Positions 32,729 through 42,339 of a stretch of 64,000 nt of DNA are shown piece by piece. The notes beneath the pieces were generated by a model, which saw only the letters and a program-made list of their open reading frames with translations, searched no databases and was not told the origin of the DNA. Source of the stretch: Vulcanimicrobiota bacterium (GTDB lineage Bacteria > Vulcanimicrobiota > Vulcanimicrobiia > Vulcanimicrobiales > Vulcanimicrobiaceae); assembly GCA_027452165.1 (NCBI GenBank), contig DAIDGX010000009.1, positions 36,960 to 100,959 of the forward strand. Reading direction: 5' to 3'. Position 1 is the first letter of the stretch, and every line of letters starts with the position of its first letter. A program made the position numbers and the translations under genes.

Positions 32729-34810
32729 ATGCCTATTCGTGTCTCATCGAAACGAGCGCTCGCGGCGCCAGCTCAGGCGCCTGCCGGAGGAGCTGCGCTG
32801 CCGTTTGGTCTTCCCGCGCCTCCACCGGGCACGCCACAGAAGCCGGCGGGCGTGAGCCTCTGCATGATCGTCAAGAACGAAGAGCGATTTCTGGAGGCGT
32901 GTCTTCGTAGCGTTGCGGGTGCGGTCGATGAAATTTGTATCGTCGATACCGGATCGACCGATCGCACGCTTGAGATCGCGCGCTCGTATGGGGCGCGCGT
33001 CGTGGAGCGCCCCTGGCGCAACGATTTCGCGTGGGCGCGCAACGAGTCGTTGGCGCTCGCAACGAGACGCTGGATCTTGATGCTCGATGCGGACGAGGTG
33101 CTGCGCGAGGAGTCCAAGGCCGCGCTTCGGATCCTGGCAAATGCACCCGCGCACCACGTTGGCGTGTGGGTGCGTTGCTTTAACCAATCTGACGACTATC
33201 GCGGAACGGGATCGATGTCGCACGCGCTGGTGCGCGTCTTTCCGAACGACGAGCGCATCCGTTTTCGCGGCATGATCCACGAGTTCGTGGCGCTCGACGG
33301 CGGAGCAGAGGGGATCCGGGCAGTCCAAGCGCCGATCGCGATGGACCACTACGGCTACCTCACCGAGGTCGTCACGGAACGCAACAAAGGCGCGCGAAAC
33401 CTCGAGATCGTGAAGGCCGCGGTCGATCAGGATCCATCCGATCCCTTCGCCTGGTTCAACCTCGCCTCGACCGCATTTCTGGTCGGCGACTTTGAGCTGG
33501 CGCGCTCCGCGTTTGAGAAGATGCGCGAGCTCAACGGCAAGAGTCCGCGCGGCTTTATCGCCAACGGGTATGCGATCCTCGCCGAGCTCTACTGCGATAA
33601 GTTACGCGACCCGGTGCACGGCGAGCAAATCGCTCGTGAGGCACTCGAATTTTCCCCACGGTATGCCAACGCCCACTTCCAACTCGCAAAGGCGCTCGCA
33701 GCTCAAGGGCGATACGACGAAGCGCGCGCCGCGTTTGAGCTTGCGATTGCCGACGGAGCTTACAATCATCAGCAGTTCGTCGTGGACGATCAAGTCTCAC
33801 TCTGGAAAGCGCATTCGGAGATCGGCTCCACCTACGTAGCTCAAGGCGATGAGGCGAGCGCAATTGCCTGGTTTCGCAAAGGCCTCGAGAACGCACCACG
33901 CGTTCAGCCGCTGCGCTTGAACCTTGCGCGAGCGCTTGAACGCACGGGTGCGCTCGAAGAGGCGGGCGAACTCTTCGCCGCCGTCTATAACGAGTTTGGC
34001 GACGATCACAGCACGGTGGACTGGGTGAATTTCCTGCTGCGACGGCGTCGAGCAGAAGAAGCACTCGCGGTGATCGATGCACGGCACGCGAAAATGGGAG
34101 ACGAGCATGCTGTTGCGCTCCTGCACGCTGCGGCGCAGATCGCTGCGAAACTCGGCCGGCCGGATCCCGAAACGTATTTGGAAGAAGCGGCGCGCCGGGC
34201 TCCGGGAAACGCCGAGATTCTTAATTGGCTCGAAGCGATCTACCGGCAGCGTGGTGATGAGGCGCGCCTACAGCGCCTGCTTCAGGCGGAGGCGCAGACA
34301 GAGCCCGTTTCTGCCGCCGACTTTTTGCGGCGTTCCTATCAGGCGAACGTCGCACGGGATTTCGAGGCGGGCTTGCGCTTTGCCGAGCGCGGCCTGACGC
34401 TTTCGAGCAATCACGAACACTTGCGTTACAATGCGGCGGTCGCAGCGTCTGCGCTCGGTCAGAGCGATCGAGCGCTCGAACATGTTGGATATATTCACGG
34501 CGAGAACGCTGCGGTCGCACTTCCAGCGGAGATGCTGCGCGCACAGCTTTTTCGCACGAAGGGAAATCTTGACGAGGCAATGGCGGCCGTCGAGCGCATC
34601 CTCGCCCTCGAGCCTGGACATGTTGAGGCGCTGCTGCTGCGTGCTGGGCTCTTTGAGGCACTCGGTGATGCCGCGGTGAGCGAGACGACGTTGCGGCGCG
34701 TTCGCGAAATCGATCCCCAACGCGGCTCGGTCGAACTTGCCGCGTTCCTTTTGCGGACGGGCCGATACGATGAGGCTGCGCGCGTCGCCGAGGCGGGTCT
34801 TACCCAGTAG
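32729..34810 (+). CDS. Family 2 glycosyltransferase fused to TPR repeats
   Basis: A 693-residue cytoplasmic protein. Residues about 40-230 form a GT-A family 2 domain: SLCMIVKNEERFLEACLRSV, DTGSTDRTLE and the metal-binding LDADE near residue 122. The remaining 450 residues are helical pairs with TPR spacing, for example YANAHFQLAKALAAQGRYDE and PLRLNLARALERTGALEEAG. TPR-coupled transferases often act on proteins. The position between flagellin and flaG/fliD makes flagellin glycosylation the best hypothesis. The ATG directly precedes a basic, proline-rich N-terminal tail. The next gene starts immediately after the stop. Confidence 0.87.
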   Translation: MPIRVSSKRALAAPAQAPAGGAALPFGLPAPPPGTPQKPAGVSLCMIVKNEERFLEACLRSVAGAVDEICIVDTGSTDRTLEIARSYGARVVERPWRNDFAWARNESLALATRRWILMLDADEVLREESKAALRILANAPAHHVGVWVRCFNQSDDYRGTGSMSHALVRVFPNDERIRFRGMIHEFVALDGGAEGIRAVQAPIAMDHYGYLTEVVTERNKGARNLEIVKAAVDQDPSDPFAWFNLASTAFLVGDFELARSAFEKMRELNGKSPRGFIANGYAILAELYCDKLRDPVHGEQIAREALEFSPRYANAHFQLAKALAAQGRYDEARAAFELAIADGAYNHQQFVVDDQVSLWKAHSEIGSTYVAQGDEASAIAWFRKGLENAPRVQPLRLNLARALERTGALEEAGELFAAVYNEFGDDHSTVDWVNFLLRRRRAEEALAVIDARHAKMGDEHAVALLHAAAQIAAKLGRPDPETYLEEAARRAPGNAEILNWLEAIYRQRGDEARLQRLLQAEAQTEPVSAADFLRRSYQANVARDFEAGLRFAERGLTLSSNHEHLRYNAAVAASALGQSDRALEHVGYIHGENAAVALPAEMLRAQLFRTKGNLDEAMAAVERILALEPGHVEALLLRAGLFEALGDAAVSETTLRRVREIDPQRGSVELAAFLLRTGRYDEAARVAEAGLTQ

Positions 34811-37426
34811 ATGCGCTACTCGATCATCATTCCGGTTTTCAATAAAGCAGATCTGACGAAACAGTGCTTGGACGCATTGCCGGCCACGATTGCCGACGCT
34901 GGCGAGGGCGAGGTTCTGGTCGTCGATAACGCGTCGAGCGACCATACGGAGCGCGTGTTACGGGCCTACCCGTGGATTCGAGTGATCCGCAACGCCACGA
35001 ATCTCGGCTTTGCCGGCGCGAACAACCAAGCCGCCGCCGAGGCGCAGGGCGAATTTCTCGTTCTGCTCAACAACGATACGCTTCCGTGGGCCGGATGGCT
35101 TGCGAGCATGCTTCATCACGCAGAACACGAGGGCGTCGGTGCGGTCGGGGCGCGGTTGCTCTATCCCGACAAGCGTTGTCAGCACGGTGGCGTCGTCGTC
35201 ATTGGAAACCCCTTCGGGCGCCAAGAATCGCAGCCGTTCCATTACAACTATATTGTCCCGTTCGACGATGAAGACGTGCGACGAACGCAGGATTTTCAAA
35301 TCGTCACCGGTGCGTGCCTGGTCACGCCGCGCGCGCTGTACGCGCGCTTAGGCGGTCTCGACGAAAGCTATTGGAATGGTTACGAGGACGTCGATTACTG
35401 TCTCAAAGTGCGTCGCGAGGGGTTGCGTGTCGTCTACGATGCCGACGCGGTGCTCTACCATTTTGAATCGCAGTCCGGGATCCAGCGCTTCCGTAAAACC
35501 GCATGGAACACCGAACTCCTCGAACGCCGCTGGCGCGGCACCATGCACTACGATGCGTTGGAGAAGAATCTTGCGCGCGGCTTGGTTCGCCATCCGAACC
35601 GCAGCGCACGCCTTGGGCTTAATTCCTTTATCATGGCGACACCGCCGGTCAACGTGATCGTTCACGCCCAGGAGCCGTGGGTGTCGCGCGAGGCGTTCGA
35701 AGCCGCCGTGCGCGCGAACCACGTGCCGATTGCGGCCGTGCACTGGGCAACGAGCGACGACGCGCTTGCGGTTGCGCGTAACGCAATGCGCGTTCGCGGG
35801 CTTCGGTACGCCGCGTTCGTCCACGGCGGCGCCGATCCGAAGCGCGGGTGGCTCGATGAGCTCGTTCGCCAGGTGACATCGACTCCGACGACCGTCGCGG
35901 CGACGTATGCGCCCGGCCTGCCGCGCGCTGAGAACGTGACGACGCTCGCGCCGGACGGCCGCTGCATGCTCTTCAATCTCATGGTCATTCCCCAGCATAT
36001 GGAGCTCGAGGCCTTCGAGACGCTCGGGGGATCGCTTGCGGACCTTGCGCTGCGTCTGATTCCGCACGGGTACGGAACCCGCTGTGCGGCGCTCGACCTC
36101 GTGACGCTTCCAGCGCTACCGGCAGATGCCGTCTTCGAGAGTGTGCATGGGCGTTCCATCTCGACCCTTACGACCAGTGATAGCCGCGAGATCGAGCGCA
36201 TCATGGCGGCGCGGCCGCGACGGGCGCGTGAACTGGTGTCGATTGTGACGTTGAGCTGGAACGCGCCCGAGTTTACGCGCACGGCCCTCGCGTCGATTCG
36301 CAAGCATACGTCGGAGCCGTACGAAGTGATCGTTGTCGATAACGGCTCCGATCAGGCGACGCTCGATATGCTGGCCTCACTCGATGACCCGCACGTACGC
36401 GTTGTGTATAACGCGACCAACCGGGGCTTCGGCGGCGGAAACAACGACGGGATCGCTGCCGCGCGCGGCGCGTACGTCGTCGTGCTCAACAACGACGTGG
36501 TCGTCACGGATGGCTGGCTCGATGCGTTGCTCGAACCCTTCGATCGCATGCCCTCGGTCGGCGTAACCGCGCCGCGCAGCAACAAGATTGTCGGCGATCA
36601 AGAGGTCGTGGATGCGTCGTATCGCGATCTCGAGGGGATGCATGCGTATGCACGGGAGCGACGACGTGTTCATGCGCAACGCGGCTACGTCACCGACCGC
36701 GCGATTGGGTTTTGCTTGTGCATCGACCGGCGTGTTATCGATCAGATCGGTGGCTTTGACGAGCGGTTCCGCATGGGGAACTTCGAGGACGATGATTTTT
36801 CGATCCGCGTACGAGCAGCGGGCTACGAAATCTACGTCTGTGACGACTGCTTCATCCACCATTTCGGAAGTCAATCGTTCAAAGCCAATAACGTGGATCA
36901 TGGGCTCACGATGCGCGAAAATTGGGCGCGGTTTGCGCAGAAGTGGGGATACCCAAGCGCGTTTCCCGAGCAGGGATACGATCCGCGGAAAGCGATCGCC
37001 GGTGGGTTCGATCGCGAACGACACTATGCGCCCCTGCCGGGGCGCCGCGATGCGACGTCCCCGGTCGATCGGCAACCGGCGATATGCGTGCAGTTCGCGC
37101 TGGTCGTGCGCGATGAAGCGACCTGGAGCCAGGCGGCCGAATTTAGCCGGCGATACTTACAAGCGTTCGATTCAGCGAATCCGGTCTCGCTTGCGATCGC
37201 GACGCTTGGCTCGCCCGATGCCGCGACGATCGCCAAGCGCCTCGTTCGAACGCTCGAGAAGTTAGGTATCGCCGAGGCGGCCTGTGCGGACGTCGTGGTG
37301 AGTGACGAGGACGATGTCCAAGGGTGGCGCGATCGGCTCGTGGCGCAGAGCGTGATCGATGCGAGCGGCATCGAGGACCGGAGCCCAAGCGCGCTGCGCC
37401 GGCTGCTCAAGGATGCGGTTGCATGA
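34811..37426 (+). CDS. Large protein with two family 2 glycosyltransferase domains
   Basis: An 871-residue protein. The first GT2 domain (about 1-240) begins YSIIIPVFNKADLTKQCLDA and has LNNDTLPWAGW and YEDVDYCLKVRREGL, typical of rhamnosyl-type transferases. The second (about 475-720) begins SIVTLSWNAPEFTRTALASI, with LNNDVVVTDGW and FEDDDFSIRVRAAGYEIYVC. A less clear region lies between them and another at the C-terminus. Two transferases in one chain often build alternating or consecutive sugar linkages. It starts one base after the preceding stop and overlaps the next gene by 4 bases. Confidence 0.88.
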   Translation: MRYSIIIPVFNKADLTKQCLDALPATIADAGEGEVLVVDNASSDHTERVLRAYPWIRVIRNATNLGFAGANNQAAAEAQGEFLVLLNNDTLPWAGWLASMLHHAEHEGVGAVGARLLYPDKRCQHGGVVVIGNPFGRQESQPFHYNYIVPFDDEDVRRTQDFQIVTGACLVTPRALYARLGGLDESYWNGYEDVDYCLKVRREGLRVVYDADAVLYHFESQSGIQRFRKTAWNTELLERRWRGTMHYDALEKNLARGLVRHPNRSARLGLNSFIMATPPVNVIVHAQEPWVSREAFEAAVRANHVPIAAVHWATSDDALAVARNAMRVRGLRYAAFVHGGADPKRGWLDELVRQVTSTPTTVAATYAPGLPRAENVTTLAPDGRCMLFNLMVIPQHMELEAFETLGGSLADLALRLIPHGYGTRCAALDLVTLPALPADAVFESVHGRSISTLTTSDSREIERIMAARPRRARELVSIVTLSWNAPEFTRTALASIRKHTSEPYEVIVVDNGSDQATLDMLASLDDPHVRVVYNATNRGFGGGNNDGIAAARGAYVVVLNNDVVVTDGWLDALLEPFDRMPSVGVTAPRSNKIVGDQEVVDASYRDLEGMHAYARERRRVHAQRGYVTDRAIGFCLCIDRRVIDQIGGFDERFRMGNFEDDDFSIRVRAAGYEIYVCDDCFIHHFGSQSFKANNVDHGLTMRENWARFAQKWGYPSAFPEQGYDPRKAIAGGFDRERHYAPLPGRRDATSPVDRQPAICVQFALVVRDEATWSQAAEFSRRYLQAFDSANPVSLAIATLGSPDAATIAKRLVRTLEKLGIAEAACADVVVSDEDDVQGWRDRLVAQSVIDASGIEDRSPSALRRLLKDAVA

Positions 37427-39390
37427 GGCTCCACAATCGCTTCTCGGCATTTTGGCCCGCATATGAAGCGGAGTTCGTTGATGCCCTTTGCCGCGTCGAG
37501 CATTTGACGCATGCACGCTTCGAGCCGGTCTATTCGATGCGATACGAGGGATACATGGATCTCGCGTTCGAGTGCGACGGTGCGTGGCTCGTTCTACCAT
37601 TGCTGCGTGTCGAGGGTATCTCCGTGATGTTGCCGGAGAATCAGCCGGTGAGCTGGCCGACCGCCTACGCATCGCTTCCGGACGGGCGTCTGCGCGCGAT
37701 CGAGGAGCCGGTCGTCCTGTGGTTGCGCGCGGCGACCCTAGGACGGTTTGTCAACGATGAGATGATCCGGCAGTTTCGCGATCGGCCACACCTGCGCGAC
37801 ACCTGGGAGCGAGCACGGTCGGCGAATCTTCTTGGCGCTGCGCCGTACGCGAGCGTTCTGCGGACGCTTGGGCCGGCCCGGTATGCACAGCGCATGGCGC
37901 GTGGCCGGTCGGTCGCGCTGCGTGGCGCCGATGCGGCCAACGGGGCCGCGTTGCTCTCGGCGGTCACGCGCGAGCTTGCCTGGGAGTGCCAAGGCGACGC
38001 TGATGCGGTGCGGTGGTTCGCTGGCCTCCCGCGCGAGGCGTTCGGCCGGCGCGAGCGATACGATCTCTACCTCGGTCCCCGCGATAAGGCCGTGCCTGCG
38101 GAGCAGAGCATCTTCGACGATGGGGCCGGTACATCGGGTGACGAACGAACGATCGCCCAGGTAGAGCCGATTCCGACCGATATTACGGTCTCCTTCGATC
38201 CCGAGGACGCGCCGGTGACCCGCCGCTTCGCGGTCGCTGAGCGTACGCTGCCCGTGCGCCTCTCGTCTATCGTGGAGCCTGTTCACGGCGGCGGCTCGCG
38301 CGGGCACGTTGCGCTCGTCGTTCGCGACGATGCCGCGAAGCTTCGCGACGCCGATATCGATGCGGCCGAGGAACTTGCGCGCGGCTTGCAGGCGGAAGGC
38401 TTTGAGGCAACGGTCGGGATTGCCGCGAACGTCGATCCGGCTTCCTGCGATGTCGTACATGTCTTCGGCCTGCGTCACGGCGCTGCCATGGTCGAGCTGT
38501 TGCGTCGTGCCGAGGAGACGGGGACGCCGGTTGTGGTCACCCCGCATGCCGACGATCGCCGGGGCGAAGCAACGTCGGGGAGTTCCGGGACGCTCCTCAT
38601 CCCCCGCGTCACCAACGATACGGTGAGCTTCGATGAGCACATGCGCGCGTTTGCGTCGCGCCGCATCTCGAACCTTTCCACGGATCCGTGGTACGGCGAG
38701 GATGCGGCTGTCCTCATGGCGCGCGCGTCGGCAGCCATCGTCGTGAGTTCGTCCGAGACCGAGTTCCTTCGTGAGCGTTTTGGCTATCGGGGCATCACCG
38801 TTCCGATTGCGGCTACCGTGCCGCTCGCGGCTGGCACGGAGCGCATCGGCTCGCTCGTCGGTCCCGATGCGTTCGTGCTGGTTCACGCGCCGATCGAGCC
38901 GCGCTGCAATCAGCTCGCTACCGCCCTTGCGGCCCAGCGGCTCGGCTACCCGCTCGTTCTGCTCGGACCGCTTGCGGATATCGAGTACGCTCGTTACGTC
39001 AATGAGGTCGTCGGTCCCGGGACCATGCTCCTGCGCGATCACGAGCTCACCGACGCCGAACTCGCCGGCCTCTATGCGCGCGCGCGGGTCGCTGCCGACG
39101 TCGGATGGTCCTCGCGCGGCCTTCACCGGCTCGCGCGGGCCGCTGCATGCGGCGCGGCACTCGTGGCAAGTCTCGGCGGGTATGCAAGTGACGTGTGGGG
39201 TGAACTCGCTATGTTGGCCGATCCCGCGAGTATGACCGGTATCGAAGAGGCGCTAGCCCTTGCATGGGAGGCGCAGCCGCTCGTAGGAGCAGCAATCGCC
39301 GCTCGAACCGCGGAGCGCTGCGACCCGTTCGCCGGGCTGATCGCGGTTGTCTCAGCGTACCAGCAAGCGAGCCTCCCCGTCGCTCCCTAA
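37423..39390 (+). CDS. Probable GT-B-type glycosyltransferase with unusual N-terminal half
   Basis: A 655-residue protein. The last 350 residues look like a GT-B (GT1/GT4-like) transferase: SCDVVHVFGLRHGAAMVELL and PVVVTPHADDR in the first Rossmann half, then FVLVHAPIEPRCNQLATALA and a C-terminal series LVLLGPLADIEYARYVNEVV and YARARVAADVGWSSRGL. The N-terminal 300 residues do not resemble anything I know, but appear globular, acidic and without membrane segments. Start ATG at 37423 overlaps the preceding stop by 4 bases. The acceptor is unknown; shared operon with two other transferases suggests the same glycan. Confidence 0.7.
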   Translation: MRLHNRFSAFWPAYEAEFVDALCRVEHLTHARFEPVYSMRYEGYMDLAFECDGAWLVLPLLRVEGISVMLPENQPVSWPTAYASLPDGRLRAIEEPVVLWLRAATLGRFVNDEMIRQFRDRPHLRDTWERARSANLLGAAPYASVLRTLGPARYAQRMARGRSVALRGADAANGAALLSAVTRELAWECQGDADAVRWFAGLPREAFGRRERYDLYLGPRDKAVPAEQSIFDDGAGTSGDERTIAQVEPIPTDITVSFDPEDAPVTRRFAVAERTLPVRLSSIVEPVHGGGSRGHVALVVRDDAAKLRDADIDAAEELARGLQAEGFEATVGIAANVDPASCDVVHVFGLRHGAAMVELLRRAEETGTPVVVTPHADDRRGEATSGSSGTLLIPRVTNDTVSFDEHMRAFASRRISNLSTDPWYGEDAAVLMARASAAIVVSSSETEFLRERFGYRGITVPIAATVPLAAGTERIGSLVGPDAFVLVHAPIEPRCNQLATALAAQRLGYPLVLLGPLADIEYARYVNEVVGPGTMLLRDHELTDAELAGLYARARVAADVGWSSRGLHRLARAAACGAALVASLGGYASDVWGELAMLADPASMTGIEEALALAWEAQPLVGAAIAARTAERCDPFAGLIAVVSAYQQASLPVAP

Positions 39391-39423
39391 CGCCTCCTAG
39401 GCGGGCTCTTAACGGATAGCGTC

Positions 39424-39451
39424 TAAACTGGTATCGACCGGGTGCCGATTT
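39424..39451 (+). promoter_or_regulatory. Sigma-28-like promoter for flaG-fliD-fliS
   Basis: TAAA at 39424-39427 and GCCGATTT at 39444-39451, 16 bases apart, match the FliA consensus well. A ribosome binding site AAGGAG at 39471-39476 precedes the flaG ATG at 39488. A weak hairpin, CGCCT/AGGCG at 39391-39403, lies just after the upstream glycosyltransferase stop. Confidence 0.68.
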
Positions 39452-39487
39452 CTACATGAGAGGCATATCGAAGGAGACCCCACCTAC

Positions 39488-39874
39488 ATGGACGTCCAAC
39501 CCCCTCCCGCACCCGGCGCGAACGTCGTGGTCGGCAGTGCGACGCCACCGGACATCTTTGCCGGCGCCGCAGAGGCGACCGCGTCGCCGCAACCCGTTGC
39601 GGCTGCGTCGGCGAGCGCGTCAACTGATGCGCCGACGGCACGAACGACCTCCGGCATCGCGCCGGCCGTCGCAAAGATCTTTGGATCGGGAGGCATCCCG
39701 CAACCGGTGAACCTCGACGTCTCCTATCGCGTGCTCAAGAATCATGAAATCGTCACCGTCTTCACGGATCCGAAGACGGGGCAAGAGGTCGCGCAGTTTC
39801 CGCCCGAGATCCTGATCGGGCTCGCGCAGTTCTTCGATCAACAGCAAGGCGTCACGCTGGATCAAAATGCTTAA
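39488..39874 (+). CDS. flaG: FlaG-family flagellar protein
   Basis: A 128-residue protein. The C-terminal 60 residues match FlaG: LDVSYRVLKNHEIVTVFTDP and GQEVAQFPPEILIGLAQFFD. The first 65 residues are low-complexity Ala/Pro/Ser/Thr, as in many FlaG proteins. FlaG is encoded before fliD in many species and influences filament length, but its mechanism is not settled. It has its own sigma-28-like promoter and starts a four-gene late unit flaG-fliD-fliS-fliT-like. It lies 14 bases before fliD. Confidence 0.9.
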   Translation: MDVQPPPAPGANVVVGSATPPDIFAGAAEATASPQPVAAASASASTDAPTARTTSGIAPAVAKIFGSGGIPQPVNLDVSYRVLKNHEIVTVFTDPKTGQEVAQFPPEILIGLAQFFDQQQGVTLDQNA

Positions 39875-39888
39875 CCTGGAGGACATGG

Positions 39889-41895
39889 ATGTCTAGTAGC
39901 AGCGTTCCCGGGACCAACGTCCCGCCGATATCATTCCCCGGCATTGCCTCGGGTATCGACTACAACGCGATCATCACGAAGCTGACGTCACTGACGTTGC
40001 AGCAGAACGTTGGTCTGAACGCGCAGATTGCGACGCTCAATGCGGCGAACGCCGAACTGATCAAGATCAATAACCTGCTCGCGTGCGTACAGACGGCGCT
40101 CGGCGGTCTCTCCGATCCGTCGCTCTTTTCGTCGTATGACGCGACATCGAGCAATACGGCCGAAGGCGTCGCATCGGTCGTCGCGGGAGCGACGCCGCTA
40201 TCGGGAACCTACACGATCCTTGGCTCGACGCAAGCAACCTCGACGACGATCACCAATAATCCGGCTGCGGGACACAGCATCTATGACGGCGGATCGAATA
40301 ATCTGCCGCTCACGAGCGCCTATTTGGCGGTCTCGCCCACGGCGGGAACGAGCGGCCAAGGGACGATCACCGTCAACGGCGTGCAGGTGTCGTACAACGT
40401 CAACGTCGATTCGGTCCAGAGCATCCTCTCGAAGATTCAGAGCCAGGTGCAGACCGCGACCGGCGATTCGAGCTTTACCGCCACCCTCAACGCAAGCGGC
40501 GAGGTGGTGATCTCATCGACACAGCACCCGATTACGCTCGGCTCGCCGAGCGACACGGGAAACTTACTTCAGGTCCTCAAGCTCTCGACCGCGCAGGTGA
40601 ACAACACCTCGACGAGCGGCACGGTCACGAGCACGTCGAACATCGGCGGCATCAATCAGGCCGCGGCGTTCAACAGCACGACGAATGCGGGCTACGTGAC
40701 CGCGGTTACCTCAGGGACATTCACGATCAACGGCGTCCAGATCTCGCTCAACGCGGCGAACGACAACACGGCCGCGGTGATCGCGCGGATCAACGCGAGC
40801 AGTGCGGGCGTTATCGCATCGTACGACGCGACGACCAACAAGATCGTGCTGGCCGCAACGGCGACTGGTCCGCAAACGATCGTGCTGGGCGCCAGTGGTG
40901 ACACGAGTAACTTCCTGACGGCGGCAGGATTGACGACGGCGGCGGGCGCCACGACGCAGGTCGGCGCGCAAGCATCGGTGACGATCCAAGACCCAACGGG
41001 TACGACCAGCACGGTCTATAGCAACTCAAATCAAGTGACGGATGCTATTAACGGCGTCCAACTCAATATCACGAGCTTTACGACGCCCTACACGATCTCG
41101 GTCGGGCAAGATAACTCAAAGCTCATCTCGGCGGTCAACACGTTCGTCTCGGCGTATAACGCCGCGATCACCGAGATCAATAACGCAACCGAGCCCCCGG
41201 CGGTCATCTCGCCGCAACCGGGTTCCTCGACGACCGCAACCTCGGCGTCGGTCGGCGGTGGCGTACTCTTTTCGAACTCCGATATCAACTCGGTCAAGGA
41301 CGAGTTGACGAACATGATCACGGGATTCTTCGGCAACCCGTTCAAAGCGGACTCGGCAAGCTATTCGAGCCCCGTGCCGCAATACGATTCCCTTTCCGCA
41401 ATCGGCCTGCAGGTGTCGAGCTCGTTCTCGATCGTCCAAACCTCGAGCAACGGCGGCAGTACGAGTGCCACGAACCCGGTGACGACGCAGAGCTTGCAAG
41501 GCACCGACGGTACCCTCCAACCGCTCGACGTCGCGACGTTCACGGCGGCGCTTGCAGCCAATCCGAGCGGTGTCCAGGCGATCTTCCAAGGGGCTTCGAG
41601 CCTGACGTCGCAACTCGGTAACTACTTGGGGCAGGTTACCGGCTTACCGACGTTGCTGAATTCGGGCCTCACCGGTATCCTGCCGATCGGAAACACGGCG
41701 ATCATCCAAGGTTTCGAAAACACGAACACCGATGCGATTACGTCGATTCAAGACCAGATCACCCAGATCACGGACAACGCAAACCAGCAGGCGAACACCT
41801 TGCGTACCGAGTTCGTGAGCACTGAGGGGACGATCGCTGAGTATCAAGCCTTACAAGCGCAGTTGGGAGGGTTCTTCAAGAGTGCGGGTGGGTAA
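39889..41895 (+). CDS. fliD: Filament cap protein FliD (HAP2)
   Basis: A 668-residue cap protein, against about 470 in E. coli. The N-terminus has SFPGIASGIDYNAIITKLTS and NAQIATLNAANAELIKINNL, the conserved FliD entry. The C-terminus has DAITSIQDQITQITDNANQQ and FVSTEGTIAEYQALQAQLGG, followed by the short tail needed for capping. The middle carries repeated beta-rich segments (Thr/Ser-rich, about residues 250-420) that explain the extra length. CTGGAGG precedes ATG at 39889; a nearby ATG at 39885 in another frame ends after three codons. FliD folds flagellin monomers at the growing tip. Confidence 0.94.
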   Translation: MSSSSVPGTNVPPISFPGIASGIDYNAIITKLTSLTLQQNVGLNAQIATLNAANAELIKINNLLACVQTALGGLSDPSLFSSYDATSSNTAEGVASVVAGATPLSGTYTILGSTQATSTTITNNPAAGHSIYDGGSNNLPLTSAYLAVSPTAGTSGQGTITVNGVQVSYNVNVDSVQSILSKIQSQVQTATGDSSFTATLNASGEVVISSTQHPITLGSPSDTGNLLQVLKLSTAQVNNTSTSGTVTSTSNIGGINQAAAFNSTTNAGYVTAVTSGTFTINGVQISLNAANDNTAAVIARINASSAGVIASYDATTNKIVLAATATGPQTIVLGASGDTSNFLTAAGLTTAAGATTQVGAQASVTIQDPTGTTSTVYSNSNQVTDAINGVQLNITSFTTPYTISVGQDNSKLISAVNTFVSAYNAAITEINNATEPPAVISPQPGSSTTATSASVGGGVLFSNSDINSVKDELTNMITGFFGNPFKADSASYSSPVPQYDSLSAIGLQVSSSFSIVQTSSNGGSTSATNPVTTQSLQGTDGTLQPLDVATFTAALAANPSGVQAIFQGASSLTSQLGNYLGQVTGLPTLLNSGLTGILPIGNTAIIQGFENTNTDAITSIQDQITQITDNANQQANTLRTEFVSTEGTIAEYQALQAQLGGFFKSAGG

Positions 41896-42339
41896 GTGAG
41901 TATGAAGACATCGGCCGATCAGAAGTACCTCGAGACGTCGATTGCGACCGCCTCGAAAGAAGATTTGATCGTCAAGATCTTCGATGCGCTCATCATCGCC
42001 TCCCAACAGGCGCACGAGAAGTTGCTGGGCGAGCGCGACGATATTCAAGGGATTCACAAAGCGTTACTGCGGGCGCAACGGGCTTGCGCGCTGCTGATGG
42101 CCTCGCTCGACATGGAGATCGGCGGGGAGCTTGCCAAAAATCTCTTCCGCGTCTATGAGTTCTGGCACCACGAACTCGTTATGGCCAACATGCAGAAGGA
42201 CCCTGAGCGTGTTGCGCGCCTGCTCCCGTACTTTACCGAATACCGCAAGACATGGGCGCAAGCGGTTGCGGAGTTCAAGGCGATGAAGAGCGCGCCGCAA
42301 CCGGCTCCCGGTGGGGCGAGTTTTGCCGCCGTCGGCTGA
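41896..42339 (+). CDS. fliS: Flagellin export chaperone FliS
   Basis: A 147-residue helical protein. The FliS pattern is YLETSIATASKEDLIVKIFD near residue 11, with LRAQRACALLMASLDMEIGG and a later FRVYEFWHHELVMANMQKD, the last standing where the flagellin-binding helix is expected. FliS holds the C-terminus of flagellin until export. GTG at 41896 follows the fliD stop immediately; ATG at 41902 is an alternative. Its tail is Pro/Gly/Ala-rich. It overlaps the next gene by 29 bases. Confidence 0.9.
   Translation: MSMKTSADQKYLETSIATASKEDLIVKIFDALIIASQQAHEKLLGERDDIQGIHKALLRAQRACALLMASLDMEIGGELAKNLFRVYEFWHHELVMANMQKDPERVARLLPYFTEYRKTWAQAVAEFKAMKSAPQPAPGGASFAAVG

Noticed and set aside
37738..39126. 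462-codon open frame opposite the 655-residue transferase gene
   Set aside because: No start signal, no domain, and composition typical of an antisense frame of GC-rich coding DNA.
39885..39896. Three-codon frame starting ATG at 39885 before fliD
   Set aside because: It ends after three codons. It could be a chance overlap with the real fliD start at 39889.
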